Of a stretch of DNA of 64,000 bases, positions 37,889 through 45,068 are shown piece by piece. The number at the start of each line of letters is the position of its first letter. Positions within the stretch are counted from its first letter, which is position 1. Under the pieces are notes generated by a model that was not told the origin of the DNA, searched no databases, and worked only from the letters and a program-made list of their open reading frames with translations. Source of the stretch: Cryobacterium levicorallinum (lineage in GTDB: Bacteria; Actinomycetota; Actinomycetes; Actinomycetales; Microbacteriaceae); the NCBI RefSeq assembly GCF_004402405.1, contig NZ_SOFE01000023.1, forward strand, positions 573,703 to 637,702, given 5' to 3'. A program made the translations under genes and the position numbers.

Positions 37889-38701
37889 ATGCACGTACTC
37901 AGCGTTAGCTCCCTCAAAGGAGGCGTAGGAAAGACCACGGTGACCCTTGGTCTGGCTTCTGCAGCCTTCGCCCGCGGCGTGCGGACACTGGTCGTGGATC
38001 TCGATCCGCAGTCCGATGTTTCCACCGGAATGGACATTCAGGTTGCCGGTCACCTCAATGTCGCCGATGTGCTCAGCTCGCCGAAGGAAAAAACCGTTCG
38101 GGCCGCCATTGCGCCCAGCGGTTGGACGCGGAATCGCCCAGGCACGATTGACATCATGATCGGCAGCCCCTCGGCCATCAATTTCGACGGGCCGCACCCG
38201 AGCATCCGTGATATCTGGAAACTCGAGGAAGCACTCTCGACGATCGAGAAGGACTATGAGCTCGTACTCATCGACTGTGCGCCCTCGCTCAACGCTCTCA
38301 CGCGCACAGCGTGGGCTGCGAGCGACCGGGTTGCGGTTGTGACCGAGCCCGGCCTGTTCTCGGTCGCAGCGGCCGACCGGGCGCTGCGCGCGATCGAAGA
38401 AATTCGCCGTGGGCTGAGTCCGCGGCTGCAGCCGCTCGGAATCATCGTGAACCGGGCCCGCACGGCGTCGCTCGAGCACCAGTTCCGGATCAAGGAGCTG
38501 CGCGACATGTTCGGGCCGCTCGTGCTCAGCCCGCAGCTGCCCGAGCGCACCTCGCTGCAGCAGGCGCAGGGGGCTGCGAAGCCGCTGCACATCTGGCCGG
38601 GTGACAGTGCCCTCGAAATGGCCGGCTACTTCGACCAGCTGCTCGACCGGGTGCTGCGCACGGCGCGCATCGGCGAGTACGCCGAGGTTTCCGCGCACTA
38701 G
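37889..38701 (+). CDS. ParA-family ATPase
   Basis: About 270 aa from ATG 37889 (MHVLSVSSLKGGVGKTT), with the Walker A motif LKGGVGKTT at about 9-17 and VVDLDPQSDVSTG as the A' region. The C-terminal part matches chromosomal ParA/Soj-like proteins. No parB lies next to it, so it is not the main chromosome partition pair; such orphan ParA proteins place various cargoes on the nucleoid or at a pole. A GTG at 37868 would add seven residues. Upstream half-sites suggest regulation together with pyc. Confidence 0.85.
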   Translation: MHVLSVSSLKGGVGKTTVTLGLASAAFARGVRTLVVDLDPQSDVSTGMDIQVAGHLNVADVLSSPKEKTVRAAIAPSGWTRNRPGTIDIMIGSPSAINFDGPHPSIRDIWKLEEALSTIEKDYELVLIDCAPSLNALTRTAWAASDRVAVVTEPGLFSVAAADRALRAIEEIRRGLSPRLQPLGIIVNRARTASLEHQFRIKELRDMFGPLVLSPQLPERTSLQQAQGAAKPLHIWPGDSALEMAGYFDQLLDRVLRTARIGEYAEVSAH

Positions 38702-39078
38702 TTCGAATCTCGGCTCCTGCGAGGTCGCTGAGTTCGAACCGCGGCTTTTTGGATTTACAAGATTTTGGGTGGGCGATGCGGGTGCAGTCATCTGCTGATC
38801 GGCTCAGACATCGCCGTTGCTTCGGTGGAATCCGAAACGGCGAAACTCGCACCCCGCAGACAACCGCCCCCCGCATCGACTTCGGGATGGGCGCGCCCGA
38901 CGCGGGTCACGGCTGCTTCGCAGCGTGACCAAGTACTTCGACTGCAGGCTTGCCCTACCGGCCTGACCGACCCGCCAGTGCCTGCGCTCGTCCCCATCCG
39001 CTGATCGAGCTCGAAATCACCATCGACCGACCCGACCGTGTCTGCGGGTTTGTGGGTGGGCGCTCGCGGAGGGCGCTG
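38702..39078. other. Gene-free stretch between parA and the MerR gene
   Basis: No open frame of coding character is seen. A hairpin at 38905-38930 (GGTCAC-G-GCTGC ... GCAGC-GTGACC, one bulged G, 4-nt loop region) could end transcription from either side. An imperfect direct repeat starts at 38701 and 38732 (GTTCGAATCTCGGCT and GTTCGAACCGCGGCT, 13 of 15 identical). These resemble T-loop bases of a tRNA, but no tRNA can be folded around them. Confidence 0.5.
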
Positions 39079-39630
39079 CTAGGAGATTTTGCGGGTTGTG
39101 CGACGGGCTGCCAACTCGTCGGCGGGGTCGACGGGCTGCATGTCGAGCTCGACCAGGCTGGTCTCGACCTCACGCAGCACCTTGCCAACGGCGATGCCGA
39201 AGACGCCCTGGCCACGGCTGACCAGATCGATGACCTCGTCGTTGGAGGTGCAGAGGTAGACACTCGCGCCATCGCTCATGAGAGTGGTCTGGGCGAGATC
39301 GCTGATTCCCGATTCGCGCAGCTGGTTGACCGCGGTGCGAATCTGCTGCAGTGAGATTCCGGTGTCGAGCAGGCGTTTGACGAGTTTGAGCACGAGGATG
39401 TCTCGAAAGCCGTAGAGGCGCTGGGAGCCGGATCCGGCCGCCCCACGCACAGTGGGCTCGACCAAGCCGGTGCGGGCCCAGTAGTCGAGCTGGCGATAGC
39501 TGATACCAGCGGCACGCGCAGCGACAGCGCCGCGGTAGCCGGAGTTCTCATCGAGCTCGGGCATGCCATCGGTGAACAGCAGTCCTAACGAGTAACGCGA
39601 AGCGTCAGCGTCAGGCTTGAGCTCACTCAT
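39079..39630 (-). CDS. MerR-family regulator, Rv1830-like
   Basis: 183 aa. The winged-helix part (AGISYRQLDYWARTGLVEPT ... YGFRDILVLKLVKRLLDTG, about 38-95) has the variant start of the Rv1830 group, followed by a short effector-type domain. In mycobacteria Rv1830 and the FtsR-like Rv1828 lie together with garA, as here (the two MerR genes and garA on one strand). Linked to cell division control in mycobacteria; direct targets are not readable here. Start ATG 39630. It has its own long upstream region with repeats. Confidence 0.85.
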   Translation of the reverse strand: MSELKPDADASRYSLGLLFTDGMPELDENSGYRGAVAARAAGISYRQLDYWARTGLVEPTVRGAAGSGSQRLYGFRDILVLKLVKRLLDTGISLQQIRTAVNQLRESGISDLAQTTLMSDGASVYLCTSNDEVIDLVSRGQGVFGIAVGKVLREVETSLVELDMQPVDPADELAARRTTRKIS

Positions 39631-39954
39631 ATGGGTTGCCTCTCGGGGGTTTACGTGGTGCGGTGATTCAGCTGGCGGTGGCGCCCTGATTCACTGTGGT
39701 GTGGAACTGGTGCAAAAGATACGTGGTGCAAAAGGATTAATGAGAAAACTAGTGCTGAAGGTTTGCGCCTTGCAGCTGGTGATGCGACGACGTCCTGCTG
39801 TGGATCGATCTAGCTACGGTACCGAGGTCGGGTGCCTAAGTGCCTGACATTCGCGCCAACGGTTTGGCGTGTCGGCGCCAGGCACCGACTAAGACACCCG
39901 TTGCGATGGCGTCACCCGACTTCACGACGGTTTGTGCTTGAATCAGTCTACGAC
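39631..39954. promoter_or_regulatory. Structured control region between the two MerR genes
   Basis: No gene is seen in these 324 bp. An 11-bp direct repeat TGGTGCAAAAG occurs at 39708-39718 and 39724-39734 (16-bp period), upstream of the Rv1830-like gene. A long imperfect hairpin at 39828-39889 pairs GTCGGGTGCCT with AGGCACCGAC, then CTGACA with TGTCGG, with an inner stem CGCCAA/TTGGCG; it lies about 66 bp after the ftsR stop and may end that transcript. Confidence 0.6.
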
Positions 39955-40677
39955 CTACTTGGTCAGTCGACCCAGAGCTGAGCGAATCAGGCTGCCCCGA
40001 ATCACTTCGAGCTGACCGGCGATTTCTACCGCCATTTCGGCAGCCTTTGCCCGGCTCGAGGCGTCTTTACGCCGAGCCAGGGGCACCAGGGCACTCTCAA
40101 TCAGACCGAGCTCACGTTCAGCGGCCCCACGGAAGCCACGCAGGTGGCGCGGTTCGATGCCGCTGCGCTGCAGCTCCACGAGGGCACGCAGCACGTTCAG
40201 TGCCCCATCGCCGTAGTAATCGGCGGGCAGGATGATCGACGCCGAAACGGCATCGTGCAGCAGGGTCGCCGATGCTCCCGCTTCGCGCAGGAGGTCTTCC
40301 CGGGAGAGCCGTCGTACGGTGCCGAGCATCGACGGCCCCGGGGTCGTTCCGCCCGGCAGCACCGGAGAGAGTCCGGCGTCCAGATCGTCCAAATAAGAAC
40401 GGATAACTTTCAACGGCAGGTAGTGATCGCGCTGCATCGACAAAATCAGCCGTAACCGATCCACGTCGCCCGTACAGAACTTGCGATAGCCCGATTCAGT
40501 GCGAGCCGGCGAGACCAGACCCTGCTCCTCGAGAAAACGCAGCTTGGACGGGGTGAGATCAGCGAATTCCGGCGTGAGGCGTGCCAGAACCTGGCCAATG
40601 CTCAGCAACGGCGCCGAGCCCGGGGACTGGGCCTTCGCCGCCGACACGGGCCGGGCCTGAGCGGCGCTTGCCGCCAC
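39955..40677 (-). CDS. ftsR: MerR-family regulator FtsR (Rv1828-like)
   Basis: 240 aa. An Ala-rich N-terminus of 22 residues precedes the winged-helix domain (LLSIGQVLARLTPEFADLT ... KLRFLEEQGLVSPARTESGYRKF), which has the long loop typical of the Rv1828/FtsR group, and a helical C-terminal dimer part. In C. glutamicum FtsR activates ftsZ transcription. A matching MerR dyad is upstream of ftsZ at 5852-5872. GTG 40677 overlaps the garA stop by one base, so the two are coupled, as in mycobacteria. Confidence 0.88.
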   Translation of the reverse strand: MAASAAQARPVSAAKAQSPGSAPLLSIGQVLARLTPEFADLTPSKLRFLEEQGLVSPARTESGYRKFCTGDVDRLRLILSMQRDHYLPLKVIRSYLDDLDAGLSPVLPGGTTPGPSMLGTVRRLSREDLLREAGASATLLHDAVSASIILPADYYGDGALNVLRALVELQRSGIEPRHLRGFRGAAERELGLIESALVPLARRKDASSRAKAAEMAVEIAGQLEVIRGSLIRSALGRLTK

Positions 40678-41366
40678 TATTCGCTCGCCGCGCGGGCGAG
40701 GTCAAGGCGGGAGGCGTAGAAGGTCAGGCGGAATTTACCGACCTGCACCTCCGTACCGTCGGTGAGGCGCGCGGTTTCGATGCGCTCCCCCTCGTAGTAC
40801 GTGCCGTTGAGCGAGCCGAGGTCTTTGACGGTGAACGCGGTGCCGTTGCGCAGAAATTCGGCGTGACGGCGGGACACGGTGACATCGTCGAGAAAGATGT
40901 CCGCGTTGGGGTGCCGGCCGACACTCGTGAGATCGGCGTCCAGCAGAAAGCGGGCGCCGGCATTGGGGCCACGCCGCACCACCATGAGCGCAGAGCCCGA
41001 CGGCAACGCTGCGATCGACTCCTGTTCCTCTGCGGTCACGTTGGAGTCGATCGACGCGATCTGGACGGCGAACTCCTGGCTGAAGTTCATGGTCGTATCG
41101 GTGCTGAGCATGTCGTGCACCGTCGTCGCTTCGCCGGACACGGCGTCGATGGGCACTGAGCCGGTGGGCACTGAGCCGGTGGGCACTGAGCCGTTGGGCA
41201 CTGAGCCGTTGGACGACACCGCGTTGGACGACACCGCGTTGGACGATGCTGGGGTGGACTGCGCCTTGCTGGGCATTGCTTCGCCTGTCGTCGGGTTCTC
41301 TGGCTGATCTGCGGGCACGTGCTCGTTCTGCTCCTCGGAATTATTCCTACCGGAAAGATCGACCAT
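40677..41366 (-). CDS. garA: FHA-domain metabolic switch protein GarA/OdhI
   Basis: About 229 aa, longer than GarA of M. tuberculosis (162). The FHA domain fills the C-terminal half (SVGRHPNADIFLDDVTVSRRHAEF and GSLNGTYYEGERI). The kinase-target segment before it, with Thr-Asp-Thr-Thr near STDTTMNF, corresponds to the ETTS motif phosphorylated by PknB or PknG in relatives. Phosphorylation controls binding to 2-oxoglutarate dehydrogenase and glutamate enzymes. The N-terminal linker contains tandem SVP(T/N)G and SSNAV repeats. ATG 41366 has GGAGG six bases upstream. It follows pgsA after 10 bp. Confidence 0.92.
   Translation of the reverse strand: MVDLSGRNNSEEQNEHVPADQPENPTTGEAMPSKAQSTPASSNAVSSNAVSSNGSVPNGSVPTGSVPTGSVPIDAVSGEATTVHDMLSTDTTMNFSQEFAVQIASIDSNVTAEEQESIAALPSGSALMVVRRGPNAGARFLLDADLTSVGRHPNADIFLDDVTVSRRHAEFLRNGTAFTVKDLGSLNGTYYEGERIETARLTDGTEVQVGKFRLTFYASRLDLARAASE
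41151..41255. repeat. Two adjacent 15-bp minisatellites within garA
   Basis: Four units of GGGCACTGAGCCGGT (the last two with one change) fill 41151-41210, followed by two units of GGACGACACCGCGTT (41211-41240) and a decayed third (41241-41255). Being multiples of three, gains or losses of units keep the frame and change only the linker length before the phospho-threonine site. Confidence 0.9.
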
Positions 41367-41376
41367 CATGCACCTC

Positions 41377-41994
41377 CTATCGCTCCAGCGTATCGGAAGA
41401 TACACCCTCGGAGACCCTCGGTAGTCGAATCACTCGCATCGCTTCAATGGCGTAGATAATGCCGGCCCACCAGTATAGAAAAGCGCCCCAGATTCCGAAG
41501 GCCCACCCCACCGGCTGCGACCACCATTCCAGCTGCGGAAATGCCTGCCCCAGCATGAGCATCGGCAGGGCGTAGAACAGGCAGAAGGTAGCGACCTTGC
41601 CCAGTTGGTGCACCGGGAGCGGTCCGAAACCGAAGTTCGCGAGGACGATTCCCAGAGCCAGCAGAAACAAATCGCGCCCCACCACGACGAGCACGATCCA
41701 CCACGGTACGAGGTCGCGCCAGGCCAGGCCGATCAGCGCAGCGAAGATATAGAGGCGATCGGCGGCCGGATCCAATAACTGACCGAGGCGGGTGATCTGG
41801 TTCCAACGGCGGGCCAGAAAGCCATCCAGCCAGTCCGTGAAACTGGAGATGCTGAGCACGACGAGCGCCCAGGCATCCTCCCCCAGAGCCAGCAGCACCA
41901 GGAACACCGGCACGAGCAGGAGACGCAGAAAACTCAGCATGTTGGGCAGGTTGAATACCCGATCGCTCACCGTGGCGTTCACTGGGCCTGTCAC
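41377..41994 (-). CDS. CDP-alcohol phosphatidyltransferase (PgsA-like)
   Basis: 205 aa with about five membrane segments. The signature DG-x2-AR-x8-G-x3-D-x3-D is present as DWLDGFLAR...GQLLDPAAD (about 55-80), with the metal and CDP sites intact. It likely makes phosphatidylglycerol phosphate or a related phospholipid; the place beside garA matches pgsA2/pgsA3-type genes in mycobacteria. Start GTG 41994 with TAGAAT and six bases in front, so the pgsA-garA-ftsR operon would begin with a leaderless message. Confidence 0.88.
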   Translation of the reverse strand: MTGPVNATVSDRVFNLPNMLSFLRLLLVPVFLVLLALGEDAWALVVLSISSFTDWLDGFLARRWNQITRLGQLLDPAADRLYIFAALIGLAWRDLVPWWIVLVVVGRDLFLLALGIVLANFGFGPLPVHQLGKVATFCLFYALPMLMLGQAFPQLEWWSQPVGWAFGIWGAFLYWWAGIIYAIEAMRVIRLPRVSEGVSSDTLER

Positions 41995-42000
41995 ATACGC

Positions 42001-42006
42001 ATTCTA
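42001..42006 (-). promoter_or_regulatory. -10 element of the pgsA-garA-ftsR operon
   Basis: TAGAAT on the coding strand, then six bases, then the GTG start of the pgsA-like gene; no ribosome binding site is seen. Confidence 0.5.
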
Positions 42007-42059
42007 TCGAGCGCCCGACCGGAACCGCACGGCAATGCGCTCCACGCCCGGCGGTTCGG

Positions 42060-42569
42060 TCAGCCCAGTCTCGCCTGCAGCGCCGGCCAACTGGCAGCGA
42101 AACCGGGATGCAGCGCGAGCAGGTCCACCCCGTCGGCGGGCACCCACCGCAGGGCAATGCTCTCCAGATCGCTGATGACCGGCTCGAACACCTCGGTGGC
42201 CTCGACAACGACGGTCGTGTACGACCAGAATCCCAGCTCGAATCGCGACGTGAATTTCAAAGTCACGAGGTGGGCCGGGACGCCCGCTTCTTCCCGCGCT
42301 TCGCGCAGCGCCGCGTCGAACGCGGTTTCGTTCTCGTGACGGGCGCCACCGGGTAGTCCCCAGGTATCACCAAAATGGCTCCATACCGCGCGATGCTGCA
42401 GCAACACCCCACGGTCGGGATGATGCACGAGCAGACCGGCCGCCCCGAATCGGCCCCAATATTTGCGGCCGTCCGGACTGTAAACCCAGGCGTCGCCGCT
42501 ATCTCGATCCACGCCAGGACGAGGCACACCGGCCGCAGCCGCACCAGACACGCTAGAACCGTCAGTCAT
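42060..42569 (-). CDS. Nudix hydrolase
   Basis: 169 aa. The Nudix box GX5EX7REUXEEXGU is complete as GARHENE...REAREEAGV (about 75-97), with the catalytic glutamates. Flanking residues (KYWGRFGAAGLLVHHPDRGVLLQHRA) resemble MutT-like housekeeping enzymes of actinobacteria. The substrate, an oxidised nucleotide, a sugar nucleotide or another nucleoside diphosphate, cannot be read. ATG 42569 start. It lies alone between apt and pgsA, 65 bp from the latter. Confidence 0.88.
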   Translation of the reverse strand: MTDGSSVSGAAAAGVPRPGVDRDSGDAWVYSPDGRKYWGRFGAAGLLVHHPDRGVLLQHRAVWSHFGDTWGLPGGARHENETAFDAALREAREEAGVPAHLVTLKFTSRFELGFWSYTTVVVEATEVFEPVISDLESIALRWVPADGVDLLALHPGFAASWPALQARLG

Positions 42570-42648
42570 GCTCTAAGCATGCCCGTCTGCGACCCCAAAA
42601 AGAATTCAGGCGGCCGGCGAATTGCCGCTATCGGTGGATTCTCGGTCC

Positions 42649-43200
42649 CTAGAGCGACATGATGGCGTGCATCGGGGCTGTGCCCAGACGTTCGCGACCG
42701 TGCAGATCGGTCAGTTCGAGCACGACGCCGACACCGGAGACGGTGTAGCCGGCCCGTTCGATCAGCCGGCTCGTGGCAGCGATGGTGCCACCCGTTGCCA
42801 ACACGTCGTCGAGAATCAAGACGCGGGTACCTGCGGGCAGCTGGCCGACCTCGAGTTCCAGGCGTGCCGAGCCGTACTCAAGGTCATATTCTTCGGTCAG
42901 CACAGTGCCGGGCAGTTTGCCGCCCTTGCGCACGGCCAGAACGGATGCCTGCGCTGCGTACCCGACGGCGGCCGCCAGCAGAAAGCCGCGCGCCTCGATG
43001 CCGGCCACGGCATCGAACTGGCCGCGGTGCTGGTCGGCCAGGTCATCGACGATCGCGCGGAAGGCGAGGGCATCGGCGAAGACCGGGTTCAGATCGCGGA
43101 ACACGATGCCGGGCTGGGGAAAATCGGGGTAGGAGGCCAGAAGTGCTTCGACGTGGCTGGCGGCGGAGGACGGCGAAGTGGGAGCAGAGAGTTGAGTCAC
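42649..43200 (-). CDS. apt: Adenine phosphoribosyltransferase
   Basis: 183 aa. The PRPP-binding motif VLILDDVLATGGT is at about 127-139, and the flexible-loop and base-binding regions (YPDFPQPGIVFRDLNPVF, GIEARGFLLA) match Apt. It converts adenine and PRPP to AMP in purine salvage. In actinobacteria apt often lies in the secDF-relA region; here it is a lone gene. GTG 43200 is preceded by TAAGAT and six bases, a leaderless layout. Confidence 0.93.
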   Translation of the reverse strand: MTQLSAPTSPSSAASHVEALLASYPDFPQPGIVFRDLNPVFADALAFRAIVDDLADQHRGQFDAVAGIEARGFLLAAAVGYAAQASVLAVRKGGKLPGTVLTEEYDLEYGSARLELEVGQLPAGTRVLILDDVLATGGTIAATSRLIERAGYTVSGVGVVLELTDLHGRERLGTAPMHAIMSL

Positions 43201-43206
43201 TGATTC

Positions 43207-43212
43207 ATCTTA
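43207..43212 (-). promoter_or_regulatory. -10 element of apt, leaderless arrangement
   Basis: TAAGAT on the coding strand, then GAATCA, then the GTG start codon of apt at 43200. Confidence 0.45.
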
Positions 43213-43254
43213 AGCTGCGTTGCCCGCAACCGTATGCGGGAAGAATGGCCAGGG

Positions 43255-43809
43255 TCAGGATTCCGAGCGCTCCGGAGCCAGCTCATCGGCCGGTACCTTC
43301 GGAGCGTGCGGCACCGTAGCTATCGCGCACATCGAATCAAGAAAATGCACGACAGCGATCTGCTGGTCGCCGGTGAGCTCGAGGACGACCCGCATCATCT
43401 GCTCGTGAGTGGCAGCAAGCGAGTCGCGCATCTCGTCGTGCGACGACTGCGTGGCGAACAGCCGCTGCGCGCGCCCGTCTGCCGGGTTAACCTCGCGGCG
43501 AATATGACCGGATGCCGACAATCTCGCGAGAAGTTTTGCCGTGGCCGCCGAGGAGATGTTCAAGAATTCGCTGAGATCCTTCGGGCTGGCGACCCGGTCC
43601 TGCCGCTCGCAGGCGATGAGATGACGCAGCGCCATCAGATCGGTCTCGTTGACGTTCATCTCGGCCTGCGCACGATGACGCATGGCGGCATCGGCTACGC
43701 GAAAGCGACGCACGGCACGCAAGACCTCGATGGCGAAAGAAACACCATGTTTCTCAGGGTCATACCAGTACGCCCCCTGTTGCAGGGGGTTACGCTCATC
43801 TTGGATCAT
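43255..43809 (-). CDS. crtR: MarR-family regulator of carotenoid genes (CrtR-like)
   Basis: 184 aa with a MarR winged helix (about 55-120: ALRHLIACERQDRVASPKDLSEFLNISSAATAKLLARL). It is divergent from the carotenoid operon, as is CrtR in C. glutamicum, which represses crtE and is released by geranylgeranyl diphosphate. A palindrome lies in the 79-bp gap. The assignment rests mainly on family and place. ATG 43809 is preceded by TAGCAT and six bases, so its own message is probably leaderless, and the palindrome covers its -35 region. Confidence 0.85.
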   Translation of the reverse strand: MIQDERNPLQQGAYWYDPEKHGVSFAIEVLRAVRRFRVADAAMRHRAQAEMNVNETDLMALRHLIACERQDRVASPKDLSEFLNISSAATAKLLARLSASGHIRREVNPADGRAQRLFATQSSHDEMRDSLAATHEQMMRVVLELTGDQQIAVVHFLDSMCAIATVPHAPKVPADELAPERSES

Positions 43810-43815
43810 ATGACC

Positions 43816-43821
43816 ATGCTA
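43816..43821 (-). promoter_or_regulatory. -10 element of crtR
   Basis: TAGCAT on the coding strand with six bases to the ATG start at 43809. A CTAAC half-site (43819-43823) overlaps it. Confidence 0.5.
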
Positions 43822-43834
43822 ACGTGAGGAGTCG

Positions 43835-43847
43835 CTAACCTGGTTAG
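43835..43847. promoter_or_regulatory. Palindromic operator between crtR and the crt operon
   Basis: CTAACC-T-GGTTAG, a perfect 6-bp dyad around one base, in the divergent gap. It covers the expected -35 of crtR and lies upstream of the leader ORF of the crt operon. The size and place suit a MarR dimer. Confidence 0.6.
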
Positions 43848-43888
43848 TTATTCGTGTACTGATCGGGTTGACCTAAAAAGGAGATTAC

Positions 43889-44029
43889 GTGCACACCGCC
43901 AACGCGCTGTATGAACACGAAATTCTGCTGGTTGATGATCACACGCACGACGGAGCAGCACCCCAGCCCAACGGGTCGCCGCCAACACTGCCGGCACAAG
44001 TACAGCACGTGGACCGTGTTCATGCTTGA
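43889..44029 (+). CDS. Short leader ORF (46 codons) overlapping the crtE start
   Basis: GTG 43889 has the best ribosome binding site of the region (AAAAAGGAG, 5-6 bases away). The frame encodes 46 residues (begins MHTANALYEHEILLVDD, ends VQHVDRVHA) and stops with TGA at 44027-44029, eight bases into crtE (ATGCTTGA). Translation of crtE, whose ATG has no ribosome binding site, would thus depend on it. I do not recognise the peptide. ILLVDD...GAAP recalls the N-terminus of isopentenyl diphosphate isomerase, whose gene is often in crt clusters, so it could be a worn remnant; this is speculative. Confidence 0.5.
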   Translation: MHTANALYEHEILLVDDHTHDGAAPQPNGSPPTLPAQVQHVDRVHA

Positions 44030-45068
44030 CACGGTTCCGGCCGGAGTAGAAATCGAGCTGGCTCGATTCTTCGCTGCCGCACGGCTGCGGGCGAGCGACT
44101 ACGGCGAGCACTACGTCGCCCTCTGGGATTCCCTGGCCCAGGCCAGCAGTGGTGGCAAGCGCGTGCGCCCCGCCCTGGTCCTGGCGGCGTATGCCGGTTT
44201 CGGCGGGCGCGATCAGGGCCTCGTCGCTCCGGTCGCAGTGAGCTTCGAGCTGCTGCACACGGCCTTCCTCATCCATGACGACGTCATCGACCGCGATCTG
44301 ACCCGCCGCGGAGTGGCCAACATTGCCGGTCGCTTCAGTGACCGCGCGCTCGCCCACGGTGCAGCAGCCGACCAGGCCGGGGTTTGGGCTGCGGCGGCGG
44401 CAATTCTCGCGGGCGATCTCGCCCTGAGTGAGGCACACCGCGCGCTGGCGAAACTACCGGTCGATGTGCCCACCCGGCTGCGCCTGCTCGACCTGCTCGA
44501 CCGGGCGGTTTTCGTCTCGGCAGCCGGGGAGCTGGCCGACGTCACCAACAGTTCGGCGCGGCATCCGCTCACGGTGGCCGAGGTCATCACCACCCTCGAG
44601 AATAAGACCGCCGTGTATTCCTTCGAAGCCCCATTGCAGGCCGGAGCGGTACTGGCCGGGGCCGGGGCCGATGCGATTAGCGTTCTCGGCCGCTACGGAC
44701 GGCTCGTTGGAGTGGCGTTCCAACTGACCGATGACCTGCTCGGCGTCTTCGGCGATCCACTGAAAACCGGCAAGAGCGTGACGGCCGACCTGCGCGAGGG
44801 AAAGCAGACCGCCCTGATCGCCCACGCCGGCAGCACCGCCAGCTGGTCGCTGATCGCTCCCTATCTCGGCAAGGTCGACCTGAATGACGACGAAGCGGAA
44901 CGCGCCAGGGAATACCTGCGCGCGTGCGGAGCGAAGGAAGCGGCCGAAGGCCTGGCCTACGACCACTCCCGACTGGCGGTGGAGGCCCTCGACCCGGCGA
45001 TCATTCCGGCGGAACTGCGCGCCAGCCTGATTGAACTCGCCGAAGCCGCCGTGAATCGGTCACGCTGA
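44022..45068 (+). CDS. crtE: Geranylgeranyl diphosphate synthase
   Basis: About 348 aa. First Asp-rich motif IHDDVIDRDLTRRG and second QLTDDLLGVFGD are intact. It makes the C20 precursor that CrtB condenses. I chose ATG 44022 (MLDTVPAGVEIEL) since homology to the family starts there; an in-frame ATG at 43911 lies inside the leader ORF and has no ribosome binding site. Its last base is shared with the crtB start (TGATG). It is the first biosynthetic gene of the operon. Confidence 0.93.
   Translation: MLDTVPAGVEIELARFFAAARLRASDYGEHYVALWDSLAQASSGGKRVRPALVLAAYAGFGGRDQGLVAPVAVSFELLHTAFLIHDDVIDRDLTRRGVANIAGRFSDRALAHGAAADQAGVWAAAAAILAGDLALSEAHRALAKLPVDVPTRLRLLDLLDRAVFVSAAGELADVTNSSARHPLTVAEVITTLENKTAVYSFEAPLQAGAVLAGAGADAISVLGRYGRLVGVAFQLTDDLLGVFGDPLKTGKSVTADLREGKQTALIAHAGSTASWSLIAPYLGKVDLNDDEAERAREYLRACGAKEAAEGLAYDHSRLAVEALDPAIIPAELRASLIELAEAAVNRSR

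Noticed and set aside
38701..38746. GTTCGAATC/GTTCGAAC motifs resembling tRNA T-loops
   Set aside because: No acceptor, D or anticodon stems can be paired around them on either strand.
43911..44021. Extended CrtE N-terminus starting at ATG 43911
   Set aside because: No ribosome binding site and no family similarity before 44022; the strong site upstream serves another frame.
44213..44593. Minus-strand frame inside crtE
   Set aside because: Arg/Ser/Ala-rich composition typical of shadow frames; crtE is well supported.
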